NCBI RefSeq assembly: GCF_007120195.1
Contig: NZ_SKOG01000049.1
Coordinates: forward strand, 1-51,160
Reading direction: 5' to 3'
DNA length: 51,160 nucleotides
DNA from: Aquisalimonas sp.
Lineage (GTDB): Bacteria > Pseudomonadota > Gammaproteobacteria > Nitrococcales > Aquisalimonadaceae
The notes under the pieces are model-generated. The model was given only the letters and a program-made list of their open reading frames with translations, did no database searches and was not told the DNA's origin. A program made the position numbers and the translations under genes. Of the stretch, positions 9,870 to 19,592 are shown piece after piece (within the stretch, counting starts at the first letter, position 1; each line of letters starts with the position of its first letter).

Positions 9870-10667
9870 TCAGCCAGTGTACGATTCCTCGGGCTCGATG
9901 CCTGTCCCGGTGGCCGAGGCCACCTGCACCTTAACGCCCGCTTCCACGAGTACTGGGATCATGGCCGGTGGCGGGGATGCATCCGTGAACAGGACGTCGA
10001 TCTGGGACAAGTGGCCGAGTTCCACCAGGGCGTCACGGCCAAACTTGCTGTGGTCGGCTGCCAGGAACACCCGTCGCGAATGGGCGAGGATAGCCTGGGA
10101 CACGCGCACCTCGCGGTAGTCGAAGTCGCGCAGGGTGCCGTCCGAGTCGATGCCGGAGATGCCGATGACGCCGTAGTCCGCCTTGAATTGGCGGATGAAA
10201 TCGATGGTCGCCTCACCGGTCACACCGCGGTCCCGCCCGCGAACCAGGCCGGAGGTAATGACGACTTCGGATCTGGGGTCGTCGCAGAGCATGGTCGCCA
10301 CATTGAGGTTGTTGGTGATCACCCGCAGCCCGGCGTGCCCCGTCAAGGCCGCGGCGACCGCCTCGGTGGTGGTGCCGAGGTTAATGAACAGCGATGCTCG
10401 GTTGGGTATGTGCTCGGCGAGCAACGCCGCGATCCGCTGCTTCTCCGGCAGAAGAAGGCCGCAGCGGGCGATATAGGCCACGTTCTCGGCGCCGGAGGCC
10501 GGCGCTACGCCGCCGTGGTAGCGCCGCACCAGGCCCTCGTCGGCGAGCGCATTCACGTCTCGGCGAATCGTTTGCGGCGTGACATCAAACGTCTGCGCGA
10601 GGTCCTCAATCGAGCTGAACCCTTGCTCTCGGACCGTCCGGACGAGCTCGTTCTGCCGAAAGTTCAT
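9870..10667 (-). CDS. glpR: DeoR-family repressor of glycerol genes
   Basis: The 265-residue regulator has an N-terminal DeoR helix-turn-helix (FSSIEDLAQTFDVTPQTIRRDVNAL) followed by RRYHGGVA and a DeoR-type sensor domain with INLGTTTEAVA, the phosphate-loop segment that binds a sugar phosphate, probably glycerol-3-phosphate. FLAADHSKFGR near the C-terminus is also characteristic. AGGAGG lies nine bases before the ATG. It is divergent from glpKF and upstream of glpD, so it very likely represses both arms. A 39-codon frame overlaps its start by four bases and may couple its translation. Confidence 0.93.
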   Translation of the reverse strand: MNFRQNELVRTVREQGFSSIEDLAQTFDVTPQTIRRDVNALADEGLVRRYHGGVAPASGAENVAYIARCGLLLPEKQRIAALLAEHIPNRASLFINLGTTTEAVAAALTGHAGLRVITNNLNVATMLCDDPRSEVVITSGLVRGRDRGVTGEATIDFIRQFKADYGVIGISGIDSDGTLRDFDYREVRVSQAILAHSRRVFLAADHSKFGRDALVELGHLSQIDVLFTDASPPPAMIPVLVEAGVKVQVASATGTGIEPEESYTG

Positions 10668-10783
10668 GATCGAACACCTCCTGGCATGGTGACCAGCTCG
10701 CGCGGGGTGACGTGCTCACTCCGGCGGTCGCGATGATTCTTTGCCAGATCGGGGGGTGCACCGATCCCGGTTGTGCGTGGCAT
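10664..10783 (-). CDS. 39-codon upstream frame overlapping the glpR start (ATGA)
   Basis: A leftward frame beginning MPRTTGIGAPPDLAKN has an AGGAG site upstream of its ATG. Its TGA stop overlaps the glpR ATG as ATGA. The product is basic and Pro/Arg-rich with no recognisable domain. The glpR ribosome site lies inside this frame, so ribosomes reading it would deliver translation to glpR. It may be a coupling leader peptide; the peptide itself need not have a function. Confidence 0.45.
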   Translation of the reverse strand: MPRTTGIGAPPDLAKNHRDRRSEHVTPRELVTMPGGVRS

Positions 10784-10958
10784 GGCCGATCTCCTAATCC
10801 ATGGCATTTGGGGGCCGACACGTTAGGCTAACCCATTGATCTCAAAGGCGCCATTGTCGTATTCGGCGCGTGTCTGGCGCAACGCTCCGCGGCTCCTCGT
10901 GGGTGCTGACCGCTGTGCTGTGAGCATTGCCATTCGTAAGTATTCAGAAATTTTCGCC

Positions 10959-10993
10959 TTGACCTTCATGTTGATGGTGTTATCTTTCATGTT
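10959..10993 (+). promoter_or_regulatory. Putative glpKF promoter with two phased direct repeats
   Basis: TTGACC (10959-10964) and TATCTT (10981-10986) are 16 bp apart, pointing to glpK. TTCATGTT occurs at 10965-10972, directly after the -35 box, and again at 10986-10993, across the -10 box and start. The two copies are 21 bp apart, two helical turns, so a repressor dimer or tetramer could bind one face. A similar TTTCATAATGTT is found at the glpD promoter on the minus strand. The leader to the first downstream gene is about 330 nt with no other clear gene. Confidence 0.5.
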
Positions 10994-11322
10994 AAACCAA
11001 GGAAGAAAAAACTCGAGCATGCAGAGTGCCAGTTTTACATACACTGTGCAGGTGACCGCAAGTAGCCCGGGGCAGCCACGGGATGGGGATGACTCAGGAC
11101 GCGACCACTCCCAGAGCGAACAACGTGTGTCAAGACGGCGCGGCTGAAGACTTGGATGGGGTGGCAACGAAGACACGGCACTGTCCGCGTCGCCACAGGG
11201 CGAAGGCACTTCACTTCACGGGGTACCGAGCAAAACTGGAGCACCCTAGTGAGATCGAGGAAGAGCAGGGGCTACACCCTGTCGTTTCACAATAAGGGCA
11301 ACAACGCGAGGAGAAGACTGCA

Positions 11323-11487
11323 ATGGCACCATTTCTTAAGGAAATCATCGGAACGATCATCCTGTTCGTCGCCACCAATCCGCTGGCGACGGTGATCGCC
11401 CTTAGCGTCATTGTGATCAGTGTGGCTACTGCGGTGGCAGCGGCGCGGCGTCGAGCAACCCTCGTGACATCGGAAACAGCGCCCTAA
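11323..11487 (+). CDS. Small single-span membrane protein preceding glpK
   Basis: A 54-residue frame has a good ribosome site (GAGGAG, about nine bases before the ATG). The peptide begins MAPFLKEIIGTIILF and has a long hydrophobic stretch from residue ~8 to ~40, probably one or two short helices around a central NP, then a basic tail (AAARRRAT). I know no family match. Its position 71 bases before glpK, behind the same putative promoter, suggests it belongs to the glycerol operon, perhaps as an accessory to the facilitator or kinase. That role is inference. Confidence 0.6.
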   Translation: MAPFLKEIIGTIILFVATNPLATVIALSVIVISVATAVAAARRRATLVTSETAP

Positions 11488-11555
11488 GTAAGGGCGGTTG
11501 CGCTTCACCAGCACTATCCACCTCGGGTGGAAAACCAACGAATCGGAGGAGTTGA

Positions 11556-13061
<1,506 letters not shown>

Positions 13062-13411
13062 CCGTAATAGCCACGGCAGAGCGCCCGAAGAGAACGAGCG
13101 CTCCTGCGTGGCGACCACGTTCAAGCGAGTCTGCCGCCAATTAATGCACTGACCAGCCGAGCGTCGCGGCGAATGCGTGCCGGAAGACGCCGTGGAGCGC
13201 TGTGTCCGAGAACGCCTGGGTCGGGTTCACCGAAGGGGAGGCCAGGGCGCAGGGTGTGAAGGTGCGCAAGCGCCGCCCTGAGGGCACATAGCCCGGCGAT
13301 CATAAAGAAGCAGAAGGTGGTGCCCTGCGTCAGTTGAGCAGGCGGATGCGGCAAATGTGGTTAATTTGAACCAATCAGTTCAGAAATCGCAATTTTTTGG
13401 AGGTATTTTCC
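13062..13411. other. Intergenic region between glpK and glpF
   Basis: No gene is supported here; a minus-strand frame at 13121-13354 has neither a ribosome site nor family resemblance. The last ~55 bases before glpF are AT-rich and carry a small inverted repeat, TGGTT-N6-AACCA (13358-13373), which may mark a promoter or operator. No convincing terminator follows glpK, so readthrough into glpF is likely. Confidence 0.4.
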
Positions 13412-14167
13412 ATGGTCTATCTTGGGGAGTTCATTGGTACCGCAATCCTGATCCTGCTCGGCAACGGGGTCGTCGCCAACGTGGTCCTGAAGGGCACGAA
13501 GGGTAACAATAGCGGATGGATCGTCATTGCCACCGGCTGGGGAATCGCCGTTGCCATGGCCGTGTACGCGATGGGTTGGTTGAGTGGAGCGCACATCAAC
13601 CCTGCCGTCACATTCGGCCTTGCGGTTGGCGGCCAATTCGATTGGGCGCTCGTGCCTGGCTATTTTCTGGCGCAGGTCGCCGGTGCCGCGTTTGGCTCGT
13701 TTCTCGTTTACCTTTGCTACTACCAGCACTGGGCGCTCACCGACGACCCTACGCTGAAGCTCGCGGCGCATTCCACGATCCCCGCAGTGCGCGGTTATGG
13801 TCCCAACTTCCTCACCGAGGTCATCGGCACGTTCATGCTCGTCTTCGGCATCTTCGCCATTGTCATCGGAGGCGGTCAGGCGTTCGGCGAAATGGCGACC
13901 GTGGATCTCCGGGACGCCTGGACCGCCGGCATGTGGCCCCTTGTGGTCGGTTTCCTGGTGTGGGGTATCGGTCTTTCACTGGGTGGCCCAACGGGGTACG
14001 CAATCAACCCGGCTCGCGACCTCGGACCGCGAATCATGCATCAGTTGCTTCCGATTCCTGGCAAGGGCACGTCCGACTGGGCGTACAGCTGGGTGCCGAT
14101 CGTGGCGCCACTGCTCGGCGGTGGGCTGGCCGGGATCGTATGGCTGGTCTTTTCCCCGGCCCTCTAG
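13412..14167 (+). CDS. glpF: Glycerol facilitator, aquaglyceroporin
   Basis: The 251-residue MIP-family channel lets glycerol diffuse through the inner membrane. Both half-helix signatures are present: SGAHINPAVTFGLA and GYAINPARDLGPR. The longer sequence between membrane segments 3 and 4 and the residue D after the second NPAR are typical of aquaglyceroporins rather than water-only channels. Six membrane spans are apparent. The start at 13412 has GGAGG eight bases upstream; five further upstream codons are in frame but would use part of this site. It is the last gene of the rightward glycerol arm. Confidence 0.94.
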   Translation: MVYLGEFIGTAILILLGNGVVANVVLKGTKGNNSGWIVIATGWGIAVAMAVYAMGWLSGAHINPAVTFGLAVGGQFDWALVPGYFLAQVAGAAFGSFLVYLCYYQHWALTDDPTLKLAAHSTIPAVRGYGPNFLTEVIGTFMLVFGIFAIVIGGGQAFGEMATVDLRDAWTAGMWPLVVGFLVWGIGLSLGGPTGYAINPARDLGPRIMHQLLPIPGKGTSDWAYSWVPIVAPLLGGGLAGIVWLVFSPAL

Positions 14168-14210
14168 CCCTAGAGCCCTACCAAGCGATGCGCATAGCCA
14201 ATCGCGCGTG

Positions 14211-15737
14211 TTATGAGTCAGGAGCCGGAACCGCCTGAAAGAGGCGGTTCCGGAGTGATTTCAGTGCCTTCTCTCTGGCATCGGACGTGCTGCTGGGAAA
14301 CCCGACCGATACCGACAGGGAACCGCCGTCCCCCGGCGTCTGCTCTGGATGGCCCTGCGACGCCGGCTCAAGGCCATGGTGTTGTCCTGCGTGATAGGTC
14401 GACCAATCCGGGCTGTCCCGGGCGCGCATCAGCTCCTTTGGAAGTGTACGCCCGAAGGGCGCCACAGCGTGGGCATTGGTCGTGTTGACGGCATTCATGC
14501 TCGCATGCCCGCGCAATTGCAGGGTGGCAATGAGCTGAAGATTGCGCAGGGCAATGAGCCGGATTACGGCCTCGCTCACCTTCAGTACCTCGATGCCATA
14601 GGCGTAGCGGCTGAAGGTGCTCCGGAGCATTTTTCTCCCGGCGATTCCTGCGCCCAACAGCCCGCCGGCGACGGTGCCGGCGCCGAGTAACGTGCCACCT
14701 GTTGATGCGTCGAGGGCGCTGCCGGCCAGCGCCCCGCTGGCGACGGGGCCCATGGACTTGACGCCGTAGTAGCGCAGGGTGCTCTCGGAGAACGGATCGC
14801 TCTGCCACTGCCAGGCCTGAATGTCGTCATGGACTCGGTCGCCCAGGAGTTCGGGCGCGTAGTTGAACGCCTTGAGGATATCGTCCATGAGCTGCTGCTC
14901 GCGCCAGTGGACGAAGTGGCGCATACGGCGCTCGGCGGCGTTTCTTCGCTCAATGGAATCGACCGGCGCCGTGTCCTGGCACGCCGCGCAATCAATCAGC
15001 GCCGTGGCAAGCGCCATGGTCGCTGCCTCGAGTCGCCAGTCCGCCTCCCGGGCACGGCTGGCGATGAGCGCCTCAAGGGCGCGCTCGGATGACGGCAGAA
15101 TCAAGCCGAGGCTCTTGTAAAGGCGGTGTTCGGCGTCCCATCGATACACGACCGCGTCGAAGCCGACGATGACCTGATGCCCCTGCCTGCGCAGCGCTTC
15201 GCGCCACTGTGTCTCCCGGCTCGCCTGGCAGGCCGTGAAGTTAAGCAGGGGCAACAACGGCCGCCCGCAGCTGGCTAGAATCAGGAGTTCGTCGAGGTAC
15301 TTCTCCAGCACCGGCTCCCGGGCGTCGATGACATAGATGCAGGCATCGCTTGCCAGGATCTGGTCGAGCACCCGCAGCTCCTGCTCGTAGCGACTGCGCA
15401 TGGCGGCGCTGTCGAGCATGGAAAGGAGGACCGTGGCATTGTCGTGGCGGTTGCGGCGCGCGTTTTCCAGTGTCTCGACGAGTTCGGTCGAGTTCTCCAA
15501 TCCGGGGGTGTCGTAGCAGGTCACCCGGATGTCGGGCGTGTCGATCAAGGGCAGCGGCTGTACTTGCTGGGTAGTCGATGGCGAGGATGACACCTCCCCG
15601 TACGTCGCGGTGCGGCCCAGCGTCCGCAGCAAAGACGTCTTCCCCACGTTGGTGTGGCCCGCCACCACGAGGTGCAGGTCGTGGCCGGTTCCTGCACCTG
15701 GGTCTGCGTTCCTGTCCTGCATGTCGGTGGTTGCCAT
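14211..15737 (-). CDS. DUF3482 P-loop GTPase-like protein
   Basis: The 508-residue product begins at the ATG that overlaps the stop of the preceding gene by one base (TAATG); in-frame sequence further upstream is the other gene read in a shadow frame. Residues 18-60 have a GTPase fold: VVAGHTNVGKTSLLRTLG is the P-loop and CYDTPGLEN the switch II DxxG. The usual NKxD motif is not obvious (LLNFTACQ at the place). The C-terminal half is DUF3482, with a Gly/Ala-rich helical stretch (GALAGSALDASTGGTLLGAG) that could insert in membrane. Function is unknown. Pairing with a DUF2868 protein recurs in gammaproteobacteria. Confidence 0.85.
   Translation of the reverse strand: MATTDMQDRNADPGAGTGHDLHLVVAGHTNVGKTSLLRTLGRTATYGEVSSSPSTTQQVQPLPLIDTPDIRVTCYDTPGLENSTELVETLENARRNRHDNATVLLSMLDSAAMRSRYEQELRVLDQILASDACIYVIDAREPVLEKYLDELLILASCGRPLLPLLNFTACQASRETQWREALRRQGHQVIVGFDAVVYRWDAEHRLYKSLGLILPSSERALEALIASRAREADWRLEAATMALATALIDCAACQDTAPVDSIERRNAAERRMRHFVHWREQQLMDDILKAFNYAPELLGDRVHDDIQAWQWQSDPFSESTLRYYGVKSMGPVASGALAGSALDASTGGTLLGAGTVAGGLLGAGIAGRKMLRSTFSRYAYGIEVLKVSEAVIRLIALRNLQLIATLQLRGHASMNAVNTTNAHAVAPFGRTLPKELMRARDSPDWSTYHAGQHHGLEPASQGHPEQTPGDGGSLSVSVGFPSSTSDAREKALKSLRNRLFQAVPAPDS
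14225..14253 (+). terminator. 12-bp perfect hairpin after glpF
   Basis: Arms CCGGAACCGCCT and AGGCGGTTCCGG surround a GAAAG loop 57 bases after the glpF stop. It also forms the 3' end of the convergent DUF3482 coding sequence. No U-run follows on the plus strand (AGTGATTTC), so it is either a weak terminator or a 3'-end protecting stem. Confidence 0.55.
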
Positions 15738-17314
15738 TACTGGGTTGCGTTGGGTGCGGCGTTGGGTGCAGTGGTGAACAACATGGACTCCAGCTCCCTT
15801 TGGCTGATGTGCCGCAACCGCTTCCAGTCTGCAACCAGTGTTGCCGTGACCCCGGCGCGCTGTGCCCGCTCGATCCAGTCCTGTTCGCGCCGATCCCCAT
15901 CCTCCCCGCGCGCGGTCAGTCGGTCGACTTCTGTGATAATCATCAGTACCGGCACACTTGCGGCGCACGCAATCGCGGCGAGTTGCTCCGTCGCCCCTCG
16001 GTCGGGCGTTCGCACCATCGACACCGCAACCACCACAAAAGCAGGCCGTGGGGACAGGGCCTCCAGCTTTGCAAGCGTCCGCCTGGCATCCGCGCGAGTC
16101 GTGATATGCCCGAGCGTCATGCACTGCCAGTGGTCAGTCGTGGGAGGCCAGCCATCCGGGTCGTCCAGCTCCAGGGCGATGAGCGCAAAGGATGAGCCGC
16201 TGCCACGCGTCTGTGGGGGAGCAATCGGTGTCTCGCGTTGCAGCACGTCTGGCGGTCGCTGGCCCAGGGGGCGGTCAGCGCCTTCGGCGCGGCGCAGTGA
16301 CAGTAGCAAGTCCTGGAAGAACGGGTGACCCGTATCAAGGGTTAACTGACGGCTCAGCCGCCGCAGGCGCAGTGCGTATACGGCCCCGAGGAGCAGGCGC
16401 GGACCCAGGCCGTACACCGCTAGCGCGGTGACCAGGAACCACCCCCAGGCGGCCCTTGAGGATGTGCCGGCCTCGGTGCCGATGCGCGCATCGTGGATCA
16501 TCTCGCCGGTGGGCGCCGGTGCGCCCAGCATGCCGGGGATCCAGCCGATGCCGCGCAGGAGGGCATCGATCTGCGCGTCGGCAAGTATTGTTGTACCCCA
16601 GACAAAGTCATACTGGACAAAGACCAGTAGAATCCAGCAGCCGAGCAACGCCCCAAGCGAGAAGGCTACCCAGAACAGGTGGGAGTAGAGCGCGGCAATG
16701 CATCGGCCAAGCGTGGCTTCGCCCAGCTGGCGTGTAAGGGCCCTGAGTGCCGCCTGCCGGTTGATCGCGGTCTCCGGGTGAGCCGGTGACATCCTGGAAA
16801 TTAGCCGTGATGTTGCCACCAGAGCCCGGCCGATTGGTGCACGCCAGGACCCTGGAGCGGGCGCCTTTGCCGTCGGGGGAGGGGGTGCCCCCTGGAATAG
16901 CGCCCGAAGTCCACCGGCCAGCGGGCGCCAGACGGGGGTCAGGGCAAGCACCATCGCCAGGATAACAAGGCCGAGGAGGGGTGGTCCCGCGAGCAGCGTC
17001 AGCGCCAGCAGAATATCGATCGTCTCTCCGCTGCTCGCCTGGATTGCGGTCCGACTTGCGGCCCATCCCAGGAACAAGGCAACGACGAGCAAAAAGGCAC
17101 CGGCCTGCCGAAGGCTGCCGATGATGCTGTCGTTGGCCTCTTTGAGACCCTCGCAGGCGCGGGCGTTGGCAACCAGGGCCAGAAGCCGCGCTTGTGGGTC
17201 ACCGTGGACCTGCAGTGCCGCTTCCTTGGCGCGATCATCGCCCAGCAGGAGATTTCGCCCGTTCGGGTGCTGCCGCACGGTCTCGGCGAGAAGCAGCTTG
17301 TCCAGGCGGGTCAT
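15737..17314 (-). CDS. DUF2868 membrane protein
   Basis: This protein of about 525 residues shows four to five membrane segments, for example AFLLVVALFLGWAAS, LLALTLLAGPPLLGLVILAMV, WVAFSLGALLGCWILLVF and WFLVTALAVYGLG. A C-terminal cytoplasmic Rossmann-like part (FALIALELDDPDGWP, RPAFVVVAVSMVRTPDRG, VPVLMIITEVDRL) recalls a nucleotide-free GTPase fold. ATG 17314, GTG 17317 and TTG 17335 are all in frame; AGAGG sits best for the GTG/ATG pair. It belongs to the DUF2868 family, whose function is unknown, and it is translationally coupled to the DUF3482 GTPase through TAATG. The two probably form a membrane complex. Confidence 0.82.
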   Translation of the reverse strand: MTRLDKLLLAETVRQHPNGRNLLLGDDRAKEAALQVHGDPQARLLALVANARACEGLKEANDSIIGSLRQAGAFLLVVALFLGWAASRTAIQASSGETIDILLALTLLAGPPLLGLVILAMVLALTPVWRPLAGGLRALFQGAPPPPTAKAPAPGSWRAPIGRALVATSRLISRMSPAHPETAINRQAALRALTRQLGEATLGRCIAALYSHLFWVAFSLGALLGCWILLVFVQYDFVWGTTILADAQIDALLRGIGWIPGMLGAPAPTGEMIHDARIGTEAGTSSRAAWGWFLVTALAVYGLGPRLLLGAVYALRLRRLSRQLTLDTGHPFFQDLLLSLRRAEGADRPLGQRPPDVLQRETPIAPPQTRGSGSSFALIALELDDPDGWPPTTDHWQCMTLGHITTRADARRTLAKLEALSPRPAFVVVAVSMVRTPDRGATEQLAAIACAASVPVLMIITEVDRLTARGEDGDRREQDWIERAQRAGVTATLVADWKRLRHISQRELESMLFTTAPNAAPNATQ

Positions 17315-17549
17315 CACCAGATGGATCCTCTTCAATAGCTAAAACTGTCGCATGCCGCCAGGTTTGCCGTACTCAGGTCATTCGGCACCCGTGTTGGTTA
17401 GGTAAAGCCTCAACCGGCCGCGGCACGCTGATCCGGATGGGCGCAACCGGCCCGACGTCGTCATAGGGCCCCGGGGTGGCCCATTGCTGGCTGATCGGTG
17501 CAGGCCAATCATGATGACTGGCGGTTGAGCGGCCGGGTAGCGTCGACTG

Positions 17550-18344
17550 TCACAGTTTGTAGAAGGCGTAATCGTCGTGGAGTCGCGCGCCAATCAAGCG
17601 ATCTACATGCGCGATTTCAGGCGGCTCCAGGTGATCGACATAACCGCCGATCCGGCCTTCCCGGGTCTTGTAGGTGCTTTGGTCGTCGACGTCGCGCGGA
17701 GCCAGACGGCCACTGCCCAGCGCGTTAGTGGATTCCAGCCGCCGCATGTTCTCGAAAGTGCAGGCATCGACCGCAGTCTGCAGTGTCTCAGTGCTAACGC
17801 CTTTGATGCCAACGAAGCGTACCAGTCGTTCCAGCTCGCGCGTTGCATCAGCATGTAGATTCTCGTAGGTCAGGAGCAGAAAATCATCCGGTATCCCTCG
17901 GTTCTCGGCCCAGATGTTGTAAAAGGCGATATTGGTCTCGATGCTGCCCACAGGTTCGTAGACGTACTCCCTTATTGTGCCGTGGAAGTTGATGTTGCGC
18001 TTGGTCTTCTGGAAGTATGCCGAGACGGTGACATCGCGCGGATCGCGCACGAGGAAAACGACCTTGCTGCCGCGGTAAAAGGACTTGTCCGTTTCCACCT
18101 CCTCCGCACGCTGGAATTCCGGGCCTCCATCGTGGTGCTGCAATATCAAAGGGAGATCACGGCACTTGCGCGTGTAGCGGCGAAGTTTCAGGGGATTATC
18201 GATGGACACTCCATAATGCAGCTCGATTACCTTGGAGAGCATGAGAACGAGCCATGTACGGCCACACTTCGGAAACGAGACGATATGAATGTCCGCGCGG
18301 CGCATCAGCCAGTTGCGACGCAGGCGCTTCCAGTAGTCGTGCAT
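17550..18344 (-). CDS. Sulfotransferase-domain protein
   Basis: The 264-residue enzyme has the two PAPS-binding motifs of sulfotransferases: SFPKCGRTWLVLML near residue 24 (5'-phosphosulfate loop, with Lys) and VFLVRDPRDVTVSAYFQ (3'-phosphate motif) in the middle. LLTYENL and the C-terminal IGGYVDHL are also family features. GGAGG nine bases before the ATG at 18344 fixes the start; upstream in-frame codons are unlike the family. It lies next to glycosyltransferases on the same strand, so it may sulfate a surface glycan. The acceptor cannot be told. Confidence 0.85.
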   Translation of the reverse strand: MHDYWKRLRRNWLMRRADIHIVSFPKCGRTWLVLMLSKVIELHYGVSIDNPLKLRRYTRKCRDLPLILQHHDGGPEFQRAEEVETDKSFYRGSKVVFLVRDPRDVTVSAYFQKTKRNINFHGTIREYVYEPVGSIETNIAFYNIWAENRGIPDDFLLLTYENLHADATRELERLVRFVGIKGVSTETLQTAVDACTFENMRRLESTNALGSGRLAPRDVDDQSTYKTREGRIGGYVDHLEPPEIAHVDRLIGARLHDDYAFYKL

Positions 18345-18488
18345 GTCCAGGTGCCTCCATATGGCTGAGCGCGGGAGCCTTACGCCTGATGTGTGGGTGA
18401 TAGAAAACGCCACAATGATACTAATGTTCCACCGGTCGGTGTTGGAACGCTCAGATCGTGCCTGTCTTGGGCAGCAGAGGCCCCGCGA

Positions 18489-19592
18489 TTAGGGACCGAT
18501 AATGGCGTTGAGGTACGCGCGCGCGCTCGCGCTCGCCTCGTGCTCGGTAATCAACCCCGACAAGGTCTGTGGTGAGAGCGGGTCTTTGAGCATGTTGAGA
18601 AGCTGCCTGGCCAGCGCCTCGTGGTCACCGACGGCAGCCAGCGCCCGTGCGCCCATGGGCTGGAGCACCTCGGCCGGCCCGGAGGGGCAATCCGTCGATA
18701 CCACAGGCGTGCCGCAGGCAAGCGCCTCGACAATGACCGCAGAGGCGCCTTCCCGGCGCGATGAGAGTGCGAACACCGCCGCGCGGCGCATGTACTGATA
18801 GGGGTTGGCTGCAAATCCGGGCATGTCCAGCGCGTCCGCGACGCCAAGCTCCACGGCGAGTGACGACAGTCTGCCGCGTTCCCCTCCTTCGCCCAGAATC
18901 ACCAGCTTGCAGTCGATCTCCTCCCGGACGCACGCGAATGCACGGATGAGAGTGGCGAAGTCCTTGCGTGGCTCGAGGGAGCCCGCGCCCAGAATGATCG
19001 GGGGTTGCCCGGCCGCGAACCAGGGGTGGTCGGGCGTGTCCGCGGCCATACGGTGGAGCTGCGCATTGACCAGCGGGTTGCGAATCACATGCAGGCGCTC
19101 GCGACGGACGGTGGCAATCTGCACCAAGTCCTCGCCGACGCCTTGCGAGGGCGCAATCACGGCGTCAGCCGTCGGATACCAGTGACGCATGGAGCGGAAC
19201 AAGCGCTCACGCTGCGCGGGCCGCATCTCGGCGCCCATTGCCGTCAGCGACATGCCCATACGAATGGCAACGCGCGCCGGGATCCCCGTCAGGCGGCGGG
19301 CGAGCAGCGCAGCGCGGTTGAGCTGGTGGTTCGCGGTGAGAAGCGCCGTGGGGCGATGGCGGAGCAGGTAGGGGATCAGCGCGGGGAACACCAGCTTCTT
19401 GGTGCGAACGGGTAGGCGAACAATCCGAATGGAACACGGCAGCGCTTCGGGAATTGATGGTCCATGGCCGCCAATGACCAGCAGATCGAAGGCGGCGCCG
19501 CTGTGCGCGAACTCGGGCAGCAGATTGTGGATGACGCGGTCGACGCCGCTATGGCCCGAGGTCGCGAACAGCAGGGCAACGCGCTCAGGCAT
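18489..19592 (-). CDS. GT4-family glycosyltransferase (third of three in tandem)
   Basis: The 367-residue GT-B enzyme has an N-terminal acceptor domain (LLFATSGHSGVDRVIHNLL) and a C-terminal nucleotide-sugar domain (GAGSLEPRKDFATLIRAF, LVILGEGGERG, then SSRREGASAVIVEALACG with the E-x7-E motif). Its ATG overlaps the upstream glycosyltransferase stop by eight bases (ATGCCTGA), so it is translationally coupled. It shares STDCPSGPAE and HPWF blocks with both neighbours, which points to tandem duplication. Donor and acceptor sugars are unknown. A surface polysaccharide or glycan role is likely. Confidence 0.88.
   Translation of the reverse strand: MPERVALLFATSGHSGVDRVIHNLLPEFAHSGAAFDLLVIGGHGPSIPEALPCSIRIVRLPVRTKKLVFPALIPYLLRHRPTALLTANHQLNRAALLARRLTGIPARVAIRMGMSLTAMGAEMRPAQRERLFRSMRHWYPTADAVIAPSQGVGEDLVQIATVRRERLHVIRNPLVNAQLHRMAADTPDHPWFAAGQPPIILGAGSLEPRKDFATLIRAFACVREEIDCKLVILGEGGERGRLSSLAVELGVADALDMPGFAANPYQYMRRAAVFALSSRREGASAVIVEALACGTPVVSTDCPSGPAEVLQPMGARALAAVGDHEALARQLLNMLKDPLSPQTLSGLITEHEASASARAYLNAIIGP

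Noticed and set aside
13121-13354. A 77-codon minus-strand frame between glpK and glpF
   Set aside because: No ribosome site, no homology, and it is opposite to the operon direction.
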